Source: Butyrivibrio sp. AC2005
GTDB lineage: Bacteria > Bacillota > Clostridia > Lachnospirales > Lachnospiraceae
DNA length: 64,000 nt
Assembly: GCF_000424145.1 (NCBI RefSeq)
Contig: NZ_AUJI01000010.1
Span: 62,001 to 126,000, forward strand
Direction: 5' to 3'
Part shown: positions 9,025 through 17,620 of the stretch, one piece after another
How positions within the stretch are numbered: position 1 is the stretch's first letter
Layout: every line of letters begins with the position of its first letter
Notes under the pieces: model-generated
The model's input: only the letters and a program-made list of their open reading frames with translations
What the model was told of the DNA's origin: nothing
Databases searched by the model: none
Position numbers and translations under genes: made by a program

Positions 9025-9058
9025 AAAAATCAGAGAGAATTGCTTCTCCCTGATTTTT
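9025..9058 (-). terminator. Terminator of the opp operon
   Basis: 15-bp stem with one mismatch (9025-9039 with 9044-9058) and a 4-nt TTGC loop. On the minus strand it is followed by a run of T (complement of A at 9023-9029). It lies 50 bp after the oppF stop. Confidence 0.85.
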
Positions 9059-9108
9059 CAGAATTTCTTTATATCTATTTTACATTCTCATCTATAAATG
9101 CATGTTTT

Positions 9109-10083
9109 TTACTTATCATTGTAGAGATGGCACCTTACTACATGGCCATTTCCCATATCCTTAGGCTGAGGATCCTGCTCCTTACAGATTCCCATGCAAT
9201 GAGGGCATCTTGTGTGGAACTTACATCCCTTAGGCGGATTAGCAGGTGAAGGAATATCACCCTCAAGAAGAACTCTCTCCTTCTTGATATCCGGATCAGG
9301 CATAGGAATAGCACTAAAGAGTGCCTTTGTGTAAGGATGAAGAGGCTCAGCAAAAATGTCCTCTGTCTTACCTGTCTCAACAAGATTTCCAAGGTACATA
9401 ACACCTACAGCATCGGATATATGCTCAACAACTGAAAGGTCGTGAGAGATAAACAGATATGTAAGGTTATTCTTCTCCTGGAGGTCCTTAAGCAGGTTGA
9501 TGATCTGTGCCTGAATTGAAACGTCAAGTGCTGATACAGGCTCATCACATACTACGAATTCAGGCTTAACAGCAAGTGCTCTTGCAATACAGATACGCTG
9601 TCTCTGTCCACCTGAGAACTCATGAGGATAACGATCCTTATGATAAGGCTGAAGTCCGCATTCCTTCATTACTTCTGTAACATAGTCGTCAAACTCCTCC
9701 TTGGGAACAAGGCCGTGTTCACGAACAGCCTCTCCGATAATTTCTCCGATAGGAAGACGAGGAGAAAGTGAAGAGTACGGATCCTGGAAAATGATCTGCA
9801 TCTTCGTACGAAGCTCACGAAGCTTCTTCTTATCATATTTACTGATATCTTCACCATTGAAAAGGATATCACCCTCTGTCTTTTCAAGAAGTCTTAAGAT
9901 TGTTCTTCCTGTTGTGGACTTACCACAACCTGACTCACCAACAAGACCCATTGTTGTTCCACGAGGGATAGAAAATGATACATCATCAACGGCCTTTACA
10001 TTTCCTGTAACACCACCGAAGAAACCACCCTTAATAGGGAAATATTTCTTGAGGTGCTTTACTTCAAGTATATTATCGCTCAT
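9109..10083 (-). CDS. oppF: Oligopeptide ABC transporter ATP-binding protein OppF
   Basis: 324 residues. The single ABC domain has Walker [10 protein letters not shown] (49-57), signature FSGGQRQR (156-163), Walker B ending VVCDEP, and a switch histidine in LFISHD. The C-terminal oligopeptide/dipeptide extension carries four conserved cysteines (in CKFHTRCPHC, GICKEQ and VVRCHL), typical of Opp/Dpp ATPases. It powers peptide uptake together with OppD. Its ATG overlaps the last base of oppD, indicating translational coupling. It is the last gene of the operon. Confidence 0.93.
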   Translation of the reverse strand: MSDNILEVKHLKKYFPIKGGFFGGVTGNVKAVDDVSFSIPRGTTMGLVGESGCGKSTTGRTILRLLEKTEGDILFNGEDISKYDKKKLRELRTKMQIIFQDPYSSLSPRLPIGEIIGEAVREHGLVPKEEFDDYVTEVMKECGLQPYHKDRYPHEFSGGQRQRICIARALAVKPEFVVCDEPVSALDVSIQAQIINLLKDLQEKNNLTYLFISHDLSVVEHISDAVGVMYLGNLVETGKTEDIFAEPLHPYTKALFSAIPMPDPDIKKERVLLEGDIPSPANPPKGCKFHTRCPHCMGICKEQDPQPKDMGNGHVVRCHLYNDK

Positions 10084-11246
10084 TACTTTGCACCTCCTTC
10101 TTCAGTCTTTGCATTGTTTGCGAAATCCTCGCATCTGTAACAGCTTACTTCATGAGTAGGAGAAATCCTGTAAACTCCGGGATACTTTCCGGAACATTTC
10201 TCTACGCACATCTCACAACGATCCTTAAAGTAGCAGTAATCAGGCATATCAATCGGATTAGGTACGTTTCCGGGAATATTGTAAAGCTTATCCACATGCT
10301 TACCAACAACGGGCTTAGACTTCATAAGACCGATTGTGTAAGGATGTCTGGGATCTTTAAATATCTCTCTTGCTGTACCCTTTTCAATAACACGGCCTGC
10401 GTACATAACTACAACATAATCTGCCATCTCTGCTACAACACCAAGGTCGTGAGTGATAAGCATGATTGATGAATTTATCTTGTCCTTAAGATTTCTGAGA
10501 AGATCAAGAATCTGCGCCTGGATTGTAACATCAAGTGCTGTTGTAGGCTCATCCGCAATAATAAGCTTAGGATCGCAGGCAAGCGCCATAGCGATCATGA
10601 TACGCTGACGCATACCACCTGAGAGCTCATGAGGATACATCTGGTAAACACCCTCTTTATTAGCAATACCAACCATCTGGAGCATCTCTATTGTTCTTGC
10701 CTTAACCTGCTCAGGTGTCATATCAGGGTTGTGAAGTGCAATTACCTCATCAACCTGCGCACCGATTCTGAATACCGGGTTAAGGGATGTCATGGGCTCC
10801 TGGAAGATCATTGACATCTTGTTACCACGAAGCTTCTGCATAGCAGATGCAGGTGCATTTACTACATTAATTGTTCTCTCGCCATCATTGAAACGAATCT
10901 CGCCTTCAACAGTCTGTCCTGAAGGTCTCTGAACCAGCTGCATAAGTGAAAGACTTGTAACTGACTTACCACAGCCTGACTCACCGACTATACCTACTGT
11001 CTTACCCTGAGGTACCTCAAAGGAAACACCGTCAACAGCCTTAACAGTTCCGATATCAGTGAAGAAATATGTGTGAACATTGTCAAACTCAACACAGTTA
11101 TCAGGATTTTTCATCTGTGTAACATATTCGCTCTCGGGAATATGCTTTCTATTTCTCTTTTTCTCAATCTCGGATGTAATCTTACGGTTCTCGCGTGAAA
11201 TCCTTCTAGACTCTTTAGCCGAGATGTAATTTGAATTCTTTGCCAT
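10083..11246 (-). CDS. oppD: Oligopeptide ABC transporter ATP-binding protein OppD
   Basis: 387 residues from ATG 11244-11246, six bases after an AGGTG-type ribosome site; a GTG at 11255 is an alternative start four codons longer. The first ~50 residues are a basic, Lys/Arg-rich extension ([12 protein letters not shown]) not usual in OppD. Then comes an ABC domain with GESGCGKS Walker A, LSGGMRQR signature, [12 protein letters not shown] and the LITHD switch. The C-terminal OppD extension has the four-cysteine pattern ([21 protein letters not shown]). It pairs with OppF to drive the OppBC channel. Confidence 0.92.
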   Translation of the reverse strand: MAKNSNYISAKESRRISRENRKITSEIEKKRNRKHIPESEYVTQMKNPDNCVEFDNVHTYFFTDIGTVKAVDGVSFEVPQGKTVGIVGESGCGKSVTSLSLMQLVQRPSGQTVEGEIRFNDGERTINVVNAPASAMQKLRGNKMSMIFQEPMTSLNPVFRIGAQVDEVIALHNPDMTPEQVKARTIEMLQMVGIANKEGVYQMYPHELSGGMRQRIMIAMALACDPKLIIADEPTTALDVTIQAQILDLLRNLKDKINSSIMLITHDLGVVAEMADYVVVMYAGRVIEKGTAREIFKDPRHPYTIGLMKSKPVVGKHVDKLYNIPGNVPNPIDMPDYCYFKDRCEMCVEKCSGKYPGVYRISPTHEVSCYRCEDFANNAKTEEGGAK

Positions 11247-11251
11247 TATAA

Positions 11252-12931
11252 TCACCTCTTCATCTTTGGATCGAACGCATCACGAAGACCGTCACCAATA
11301 AAGTTAAATGCAAGAACTGTAAGAAGGATAAATGTTCCTGCAGGAAGCCATACAAAGAGGTAATTTGTCATTACATATGAGTCATTAACCGCATTGATGA
11401 TACTTCCCCATGAAGCAGCAGGGTACTTGATACCAAGACCAAGGAATGAAAGTGAAGCCTCTGAAAGGATAACCTCACCAAGACCCATACTTGCAAATAC
11501 GATAAGCTGAGGAATTACATTAGGTATAAGGTGCTTAAAGATTCTACGGTATGTACTGATACCAAGAGCCTCAGCAGCTACCATGAACTCCTGCTCACGA
11601 AGTGAGAGTATCTGTCCTCTTACGATACGTGCAATTCCTACCCATCCGATAACAGCCATTACTACACAGAGCAGGTAGATACGTGCTCTGGGGCTTGCCT
11701 GATAGTAGTCCATGATAGAACCAAGGATAAGGTAAAGAGGCATGGCAGGTATACAGTAAACTACATCAACAAGTCTCATGAGAAGGTTATCTACCCATCC
11801 GCCAAAGAATCCGGCAACACCACCGATTACCATACCAATAAATACTTCGATAAATACAACTACAAATCCGATAAGAAGTGAAATTCTACCACCGTACATA
11901 AGACGTGCAAGAAGGTCCATTCCGTTTGCATCAGTTCCTACAGGATGAGCCTTTGAAGGAGCTGCATAAATATCAATAAGTCTTGTTTCCTGGAACTTCT
12001 TTATAGTGTACTGTCCGGTCTTCTTCTCAAATCTGTACTCAACACTATTACCTTCTGCATCTGCATATTCAAAGGAGCCTGAATTGCCCTGTGCCTCGAA
12101 GGCTTCAAGGGCAGCAGCCTTATATGCGGGATCAAGGAAGGTTCCGGGATCAATCGCATTGAAGTTCATATTGGAAACAACAGCATAGCCCTCTCCATTT
12201 GCTTCAACAAGGCCTTCTTCATTTACAGTGTAGTTTGTGCCATCAGCATCAAAGGATGTTACACCTGTAGCAACTGCTATAAGTGCATTTTTGTAAAACT
12301 CATATGAGAATTTTGTATCCTTGCTATATCCTGTAAAGGATCTCTTACTTGCAACTGCGAGTTCTGTAGCTTCATATACATCAGCCTTGAAATCCTCGCC
12401 GTCAAACATATAAACCTTTCCGTCCTGCTCAAAATCAGCTCTGCCTGCCTCTACAGCAGCATCGAACTCCTTATTACCCTTAAGGAAAACCTGTGCAGGT
12501 TCAAGAGAGTAAATAAGAAATATATCTGAATCCTCAGCTGCAGGTGACATACCGATCATCTGACCATCACGAGTCTGGAAAACATATTTCTTTTTTGAAA
12601 CTGCTATAAGTGCTTTTGAATTGATATCTGAAGGAAGAGTTACTCCGTCAGCTGTCTGGAACTGGAACTGGTCGATTACAGTAGCTCCCGCAAAATCCTT
12701 CAGCGCCTGCTCAGTCTTATAGAACACCTTACTCTCTGAATAGGGATAAAGTGCACCGCCTACAAAAGCGAACAGGAACATAGCGATAATAATTACCATA
12801 CCAACAATAGCAAGTCTGTTTCTAAGGAATCTCTTAAGGACCATCATTCCCGGAGAGAGGACACGGACTCTGTTGGCATCATCAAGATGCATTTCTTCTT
12901 TTTTTACTTCGTTTTTCTTTTCTTCTGACAT
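11252..12931 (-). CDS. oppC: Oligopeptide ABC transporter permease OppC with large extracytoplasmic insertion
   Basis: 559 residues, against about 300 for ordinary OppC. One helix (about 38-60) is followed by roughly 265 residues of hydrophilic, acidic, Ala/Asp-rich sequence before the standard permease entry HPVGTDANGMD (329-339). Five helices follow, with the EAA loop around EALGISTYRRIFKHLIPN. An ordinary OppC has only about 40-60 residues in the same loop, so the net insert is about 230. Topology puts it outside the cell, facing OppA. Two stretches inside the insert share the pattern ALIAV followed by an aromatic/Asp-Gly turn (107-123 and 216-231), hinting at an internal duplication. The reading frame is clean and the SD is good, so this is not an assembly artefact that I can see. 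Confidence 0.9.
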   Translation of the reverse strand: MSEEKKNEVKKEEMHLDDANRVRVLSPGMMVLKRFLRNRLAIVGMVIIIAMFLFAFVGGALYPYSESKVFYKTEQALKDFAGATVIDQFQFQTADGVTLPSDINSKALIAVSKKKYVFQTRDGQMIGMSPAAEDSDIFLIYSLEPAQVFLKGNKEFDAAVEAGRADFEQDGKVYMFDGEDFKADVYEATELAVASKRSFTGYSKDTKFSYEFYKNALIAVATGVTSFDADGTNYTVNEEGLVEANGEGYAVVSNMNFNAIDPGTFLDPAYKAAALEAFEAQGNSGSFEYADAEGNSVEYRFEKKTGQYTIKKFQETRLIDIYAAPSKAHPVGTDANGMDLLARLMYGGRISLLIGFVVVFIEVFIGMVIGGVAGFFGGWVDNLLMRLVDVVYCIPAMPLYLILGSIMDYYQASPRARIYLLCVVMAVIGWVGIARIVRGQILSLREQEFMVAAEALGISTYRRIFKHLIPNVIPQLIVFASMGLGEVILSEASLSFLGLGIKYPAASWGSIINAVNDSYVMTNYLFVWLPAGTFILLTVLAFNFIGDGLRDAFDPKMKR

Positions 12932-12949
12932 TACATCCGCCTCCTTTCC

Positions 12950-13936
12950 TTAGTTTACTCTGACTCTGGGGTCTACTACTGCATAAAGAATATCAGCAAT
13001 AAGGTTACCCAAAAGAATCAGGACTGCCATAAATACCATATAGAACATTACAAAAGGAATGTCTCCCTGTACTACACACTGATATGATGTATATCCGATA
13101 CCGGGAATCTGGAACAAAGTCTCCGTAATCATAGCACCGGAGAAAAGTCCCGGAAGGGATCCGCCAAGAAGTGTAACAATCGGAATAAGTGTATTTCTAA
13201 ATGCATGGTAGTTTACTACTCTGTCCTCAGAAAGACCCTTAGCTCTTGCTGTTCTGATATAATCTGCATTTAAAACCTCAAGCATGTTGGTTCTTGTATA
13301 ACGCATAAGTGAACCTACACTTACAACAGTAAGTGTGATAACAGGCATGATCATGTGACGAGCCATATCAAGGATTTTTCCTGTTGATGAATAACTCTCA
13401 TGGAATCTTCCTACAATACCATAAAGATCAAGCCAACCCAGTTTTACCGAAAGAACATACTTCAAAATTGTCGCAAAGAAGAAGCTCGGAAGTGAAATAC
13501 CGATAAGCGCGATTACCGTTACAGTATAATCTGTTGCGGAATACTGTCTTCTTGCTGCAGATACACCTGCAGGTATAGCGATTATTATTTCCAAAATAAA
13601 TGTAACAAGGCCAAGTGCAAATGAATACCATATTACACTGCCAAACTTCTGTAAAACAGGCTGATTCCAATACCATGAATCGCCAAAATCAAGTCTTATT
13701 GCCTTTGATGCCCATTTAAAGTAGCCCTGGATTACCCCCGTGTCCAGACCGTACTGAGCATTTAACTGTTCAACCCACTCAGAGTAGCTCTTTGCACCCG
13801 GCTTTGTTGATAAAGCCATAGCCTGTTGTTCAACGTATGATGTAGGCATACATCTCATGATCGTATAAATGATCATAGATACGAAAAACAATAATACTAC
13901 TGATATGAGCAGACGCTTAAGTATGAATTTCTTCAT
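12950..13936 (-). CDS. oppB: Oligopeptide ABC transporter permease OppB
   Basis: 328 residues with six membrane helices. The N-terminus is MKKFILKRLLISVVLLFFVS, typical of the OppB/DppB class. There is a long first periplasmic-side loop, then the permease core with LEVLNADYIRTARAKGLSE (the EAA-type loop contacting the ATPases) and LFSGAMITETLFQIPGIG. It forms the peptide channel with OppC. It follows oppA after a 264-bp spacer with hairpins and precedes oppC by 18 bp. Confidence 0.93.
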   Translation of the reverse strand: MKKFILKRLLISVVLLFFVSMIIYTIMRCMPTSYVEQQAMALSTKPGAKSYSEWVEQLNAQYGLDTGVIQGYFKWASKAIRLDFGDSWYWNQPVLQKFGSVIWYSFALGLVTFILEIIIAIPAGVSAARRQYSATDYTVTVIALIGISLPSFFFATILKYVLSVKLGWLDLYGIVGRFHESYSSTGKILDMARHMIMPVITLTVVSVGSLMRYTRTNMLEVLNADYIRTARAKGLSEDRVVNYHAFRNTLIPIVTLLGGSLPGLFSGAMITETLFQIPGIGYTSYQCVVQGDIPFVMFYMVFMAVLILLGNLIADILYAVVDPRVRVN

Positions 13937-14200
13937 TGTTGTCTATACTCCTTCTAAATAAAAATATCTTCTACCTGAATAATTCTATATATTACTCGGG
14001 GAACAATGTAATCTATATAAAATTTCGCTTTGCGAAATATTTTTTTCGAACCCTATTATTTTATAGCATTTTGCTCAAAATGCAACCTTATATCAATTTA
14101 AAGCTGTAAAGTAAAAAAGTATAAAAGTACATAACATGTCCGTGGAAGCTAAAAAGCCCCCACGGACAAAGCCATACGTACTTATATTGTTAAATACGAA
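13937..14200 (-). promoter_or_regulatory. oppA-oppB intergenic region with two or three hairpins (likely partial terminator/processing site)
   Basis: 264 bp with no ORF. On the minus strand, just after the oppA stop, an 8-bp perfect stem (GTCCGTGG/CCACGGAC, within 14137-14168) extends inward by further G-C/G-U pairs but lacks a U-run. A second palindrome, ATTTCGC-TTT-GCGAAAT (14022-14038), is followed by TTTTATATA on the minus strand. A small GCATTTT/AAAATGC hairpin sits near 14066-14083. Together these could let oppA be expressed more strongly than oppBCDF. A separate oppB promoter (TATAAA near 14060) is possible but weak. Confidence 0.5.
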
Positions 14201-16642
14201 TTACTTAGTCATAAGTCTCTCAATTCCGTTATGAGCACTTGTTGTTGCAAAGAAGTTGTAGTATGTTGTCTCGTCATGAAGCATATCTGAATTCTCAACA
14301 TCAACACGCTCTGATGAGTAAATTGAGCAGTTCTGTCTCTGATAAATCGGGATTTCTACTGCATAATCTACTACATAATCAAGAGCTTCCTTGTAAATAG
14401 CCTTACGAACTGTCTGATCTGTTGTTGAACGACCCTCAACTACAAGTTCGTCAAGTTCAGGCTGGTTAATCTTGTACATGTATGCAGAACCACCTTCTGA
14501 GTGATAGATCTGATACATATCAGGATCCATTGATCCGCCCCAAGCTGCGCACCAGATCTCAGCTGTGCCGCCTTCTGTTGCAGACCAAAGAACTGAAGAA
14601 TCTGAAAGGTCATTGATGATAAGATCAAAGCCAATCTTTGCAAGGTCTTCCTTAGCTGCTGTAAGGATACCGAATGAAGGGTGATCACCCTTACCATCAG
14701 CAGGAATCATAGCCTCATATGAAAGCTTAGCACCCTCGGGAGCTGCTGTAAGCTTGCCATCAGCTACTGTGTATCCAGCCTTCTCGAAGAAGCCGAGAGA
14801 AGCCTGAAGAGCTGCCTCATACTTCTCATCCTCGCTCATACCATCTGTATAAATAGGATTTCCATCAACATCTGTTGAGAAAGCTACCTTATAATCAGGA
14901 TCTGAAGCCTGAGGAGCTGCCCAAGATGTGTTAGAAATAGGATAGTTGATAACATTAGCAGCATCGCCATAGTAAGAATCAACCACAACATCACGATGAA
15001 CAGCAAGAACAGTTGCAATAGCCTTACGAAGTGCCTTAGACTCTTCGCTTCCGGCATCTGAACCAACCTTAACATTCTGAGAGTTCATTCCGATGTATCC
15101 ATAACCATTATTATCTACAAGTGAAGTAGAAATCTTGTCACCTGTAAGCTCGCCGTTTGAGTTGTCACCAGCGATCTGCTCAAGTGTTGACTTATTTGCT
15201 GAGGGCTCTGCTACATCAAGTGTACCCTGAACAATAGCAGGCTCAGCATCAGACTGCTGAGTAACCTTCATCTGAACTTCCTTAATCTTGGGAGCGCCAA
15301 GATAGTAGTTCTCGTTAGCTGTGAAGTAAACAATCTTATTCTCGTATTTGTTAAATACATAAGGGCCTGCACCAAGAGGCTGAGTTGTCTTTGAACGTAC
15401 AGCTGAAAGATCACCCTTTGTGAATCCGAAGCTATTGTTGTCATAATCATAAAGAGCCTTGTCACCATAGTAGTGAAGAGGACAGATTTCTACAGGAAGG
15501 CTATAGATAGCTGTTGCGTCAAGCTTATCCATATGTACAACCATTGAATAGTCGCCTGTCTTCTCGATACCTGTGATAGAAGGAGCAGAATCACCTGTCT
15601 CAATTGCATTCTTGTACTCATCTGAAAGCATATCAAGGATTCCGTCGCCAGCCTTCTCCTTGTCAGTAGCTGTCATAACATCGTTATCGTAAGCAGCCAT
15701 GATCTCATTCCAGAAATCATCAACTGTAGGAGCTGTGCCACCCTTAACATCGAATGTAGCACCTGAAGGAGCTGTAAGAACGCCGCCTTCTACTGTACCA
15801 TAGCCCCAGTTTGCCATTGCATTGGCAATAGGATCCTTGGCAATATCTTCATCATCAGATACAGCACCGTTTGCTGTGCAGTAATCTGCGATATCATTGA
15901 TGAACTGTTCCTTAGCTGCAGGGAAATCTGTTTCCCAGAACTTCTTCTGCTGATCTTCTGTGAAGTATGTGAAGTCTGTGTTGTCCTCACCAGCCTTAAC
16001 AAGAAGGTTGAAGAGTGTATCAGAACCTTTTCTGTAGTCTTCCATACCTGTAATAGGAAGTGCACTGAATGTAGCAGCTCCATCATAAGAAGGATCAGCA
16101 ACAACATACATAGAGAAAATTACATCATCAATAGTAAGAGGCTCACCATCTGAGAAGGTGATATCATCACGAAGTTCAAATGCATAATCTACTGTTCCAT
16201 CTTCATTTTCAGTAATTACGCAATTTGCAGGTCCCTTGTACTCATAGCTGTTACCATTATATTCCTTTGTTTCTCCGTCGATACCATTCAGAATCATCTC
16301 TCCTAAACGATCAACAGTAAGAAGAGGAAGTGATGTCATCTGAGATACGTTATTGTCATATACTGAATTTGCAAAGAAAGGACTGAACTTCTCAGAGAAT
16401 TCAGACTCTCCAATTACGAGCGGTGCTCCGCTTCCTATGCTCTCTGTAGCTGTCTCGCCCTCTTCAGTAGATTCAGCAGCTGTAGCATCGCTATCACTGC
16501 TCTCCTCAGTAGAAGCATCTGCAGTAGACTCAGCTGTATCTGCAGATTCGGTTGTTGTGCTTGCTTCGCCGCCGCAGCCAACTGCACTGACAACCATTGT
16601 TCCGGCAAGTCCTAATGCCAGAAATTTGCCTAACTTTTTCAT
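14201..16642 (-). CDS. oppA: Oligopeptide-binding lipoprotein OppA (SBP family 5), enlarged
   Basis: 813 residues from ATG 16640-16642, with GGAGGG 4-5 nt upstream; an upstream in-frame ATG at 16687 is rejected because it would bury the signal. The lipoprotein signal ends in VSAVGC (Cys23), followed by a Ser/Thr/Glu/Asp-rich linker to about residue 75. The SBP_bac_5 fold is evident from VIGESEFSEKFSPF, DGEPLTIDDVIFS, QPLGAGPYVF, and YKEALDYVVDYAVEIPIYQ near the end. Family members are usually 500-600 residues. The extra length lies mainly in an acidic helical segment around residues 190-320. It delivers peptides to OppBC and may be matched to the enlarged OppC loop. It is the first gene of the operon. 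Confidence 0.92.
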   Translation of the reverse strand: MKKLGKFLALGLAGTMVVSAVGCGGEASTTTESADTAESTADASTEESSDSDATAAESTEEGETATESIGSGAPLVIGESEFSEKFSPFFANSVYDNNVSQMTSLPLLTVDRLGEMILNGIDGETKEYNGNSYEYKGPANCVITENEDGTVDYAFELRDDITFSDGEPLTIDDVIFSMYVVADPSYDGAATFSALPITGMEDYRKGSDTLFNLLVKAGEDNTDFTYFTEDQQKKFWETDFPAAKEQFINDIADYCTANGAVSDDEDIAKDPIANAMANWGYGTVEGGVLTAPSGATFDVKGGTAPTVDDFWNEIMAAYDNDVMTATDKEKAGDGILDMLSDEYKNAIETGDSAPSITGIEKTGDYSMVVHMDKLDATAIYSLPVEICPLHYYGDKALYDYDNNSFGFTKGDLSAVRSKTTQPLGAGPYVFNKYENKIVYFTANENYYLGAPKIKEVQMKVTQQSDAEPAIVQGTLDVAEPSANKSTLEQIAGDNSNGELTGDKISTSLVDNNGYGYIGMNSQNVKVGSDAGSEESKALRKAIATVLAVHRDVVVDSYYGDAANVINYPISNTSWAAPQASDPDYKVAFSTDVDGNPIYTDGMSEDEKYEAALQASLGFFEKAGYTVADGKLTAAPEGAKLSYEAMIPADGKGDHPSFGILTAAKEDLAKIGFDLIINDLSDSSVLWSATEGGTAEIWCAAWGGSMDPDMYQIYHSEGGSAYMYKINQPELDELVVEGRSTTDQTVRKAIYKEALDYVVDYAVEIPIYQRQNCSIYSSERVDVENSDMLHDETTYYNFFATTSAHNGIERLMTK

Positions 16643-16737
16643 ATTGCCCTCCATTCTGGGTTTTTCCCCCAATTTATATATGTGCATCCACCTTGGTGGT
16701 TGTCACCCTCGTAATATTATATATAGTAGTTATAAAC
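16643..16737 (-). promoter_or_regulatory. oppA upstream region
   Basis: 95-bp spacer. It contains a minus-strand TATAAT (complement of 16716-16721) without a clear -35, and an imperfect palindrome CCACC-TT-GGTGG at 16688-16699 between that box and the ribosome site. It is a possible promoter with operator; the evidence is thin. Confidence 0.35.
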
Positions 16738-17298
16738 CTACTTACCTGATTCAACAGATATACCGGAAAAGTTCTTATTGTAATATTTTGCAAATAATAA
16801 CGCTACAATCACTACCGGTAAATGCAACAGCAGATAAAACAGCTCGAGCTTAATATCGTACTGCCCACGCCTTATAATAAGATAAACCACCTCGCTGATC
16901 ATACTTATTATCGCAAGAACAATAACTGCAATTCCGCAAAAATGCATGCGCCCGATACCCTTATCATACTGCTGCCTTGTCATTCGCGGAGTTGATAAAG
17001 CGTACTCAAGCACTCCTAAAAGGAAGAATATCACCGGAAGAAATTCTATTATATATGGTAATACAACCCACAAGGTTCTTGACGATGTCTGATTAACCAT
17101 GCCCTGAACTACGAGAGCAGCAAACATCCCTATACCATATAACACACATGGCAGATATGTCTTCTTTTTTTCATTTTCATCATAAGGAAGCACATAGATA
17201 TCCCCTTTATAGAAGAATCTATCCCGAAACCTCCCTTTTTTATCCATCTCAGGAGCGTGATCATAATCTCCTTTGTATGGATTATGTAAAATACTCAT
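16738..17298 (-). CDS. Small four-helix membrane protein, unknown function
   Basis: 186 residues. A hydrophilic N-terminal region rich in Asp/Lys/Tyr (MSILHNPYKGDYDHAPEMDK) of about 45 residues precedes four hydrophobic segments (about 47-65, 76-100, 120-142 and 152-170). There is no signal peptide and no motif I recognise. It lies directly upstream of oppA in the same orientation but has its own consensus promoter and a 200-nt structured leader, so it may be regulated separately and read through into oppA. I could not place it in a family. Confidence 0.75.
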   Translation of the reverse strand: MSILHNPYKGDYDHAPEMDKKGRFRDRFFYKGDIYVLPYDENEKKKTYLPCVLYGIGMFAALVVQGMVNQTSSRTLWVVLPYIIEFLPVIFFLLGVLEYALSTPRMTRQQYDKGIGRMHFCGIAVIVLAIISMISEVVYLIIRRGQYDIKLELFYLLLHLPVVIVALLFAKYYNKNFSGISVESGK

Positions 17299-17354
17299 TA
17301 CCCCAAAATCCTATTTCTAAGCCAAACAGGCAAAATGTCTGTCCGGCAGGCAAA

Positions 17355-17418
17355 ACATTTAGAAAAAAAGCGTTCCAACCTTACACTCTGCAAGTCGGAA
17401 CGCCGTTGTTCTAAATGT
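17355..17418 (-). promoter_or_regulatory. Structured leader with nested hairpin and U-run upstream of the membrane gene
   Basis: Outer arms 17355-17364 and 17409-17418 are a perfect 10-bp inverted repeat. The inner arms GCGTTCC (17370-17376) and GGAACGC (17397-17403) are also perfect and on the minus strand are followed by seven T (complement of 17363-17369), giving an intrinsic-terminator shape. A further stem, 17451-17457 with 17492-17498, lies at the 5' end of the predicted transcript. It could be the terminator of the glycan operon, an attenuator of the downstream gene, or both. Confidence 0.65.
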
Positions 17419-17507
17419 AAGTATACATTATTGATATTCTTATTTCTATACTGATATTTCATTCGCAAGTCGGGTCTATTGACTAATAAACATATCAGCA
17501 AGATTAA

Positions 17508-17535
17508 ATTATATCAAAATGTTAAAATAAGTCAA
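17508..17535 (-). promoter_or_regulatory. Consensus sigma-A-type promoter (TTGACT-16-TATAAT) for the membrane gene
   Basis: On the minus strand, -35 TTGACT (17535-17530) and -10 TATAAT (17513-17508) are 16 bp apart. The predicted start near 17501 gives a leader of about 200 nt to the ATG at 17298. It is the best promoter match in the window. Confidence 0.8.
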
Positions 17536-17620
17536 GCACAGACGCACTTTTGTCTTTCACACGCGGACACTTTGTTGATTTAAAGCATGTGAGCGGAAAC
17601 GCTAAAACACTTCACTTTAA
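17536..17620. other. Spacer between glycan operon end and promoter; nothing further seen
   Basis: The 322-bp gap 17299-17620 holds the leader and promoter listed separately. In its remaining 85 bp I see no ORF, no strong hairpin and no second promoter. Confidence 0.5.

Noticed and set aside
17355-17418. T-box riboswitch
   Set aside because: The AAGGTTGGAACGC stretch deviates from the T-box core and no proper specifier stem is visible. The downstream gene is not an aminoacyl-tRNA or amino-acid gene. Kept only as a structured leader.
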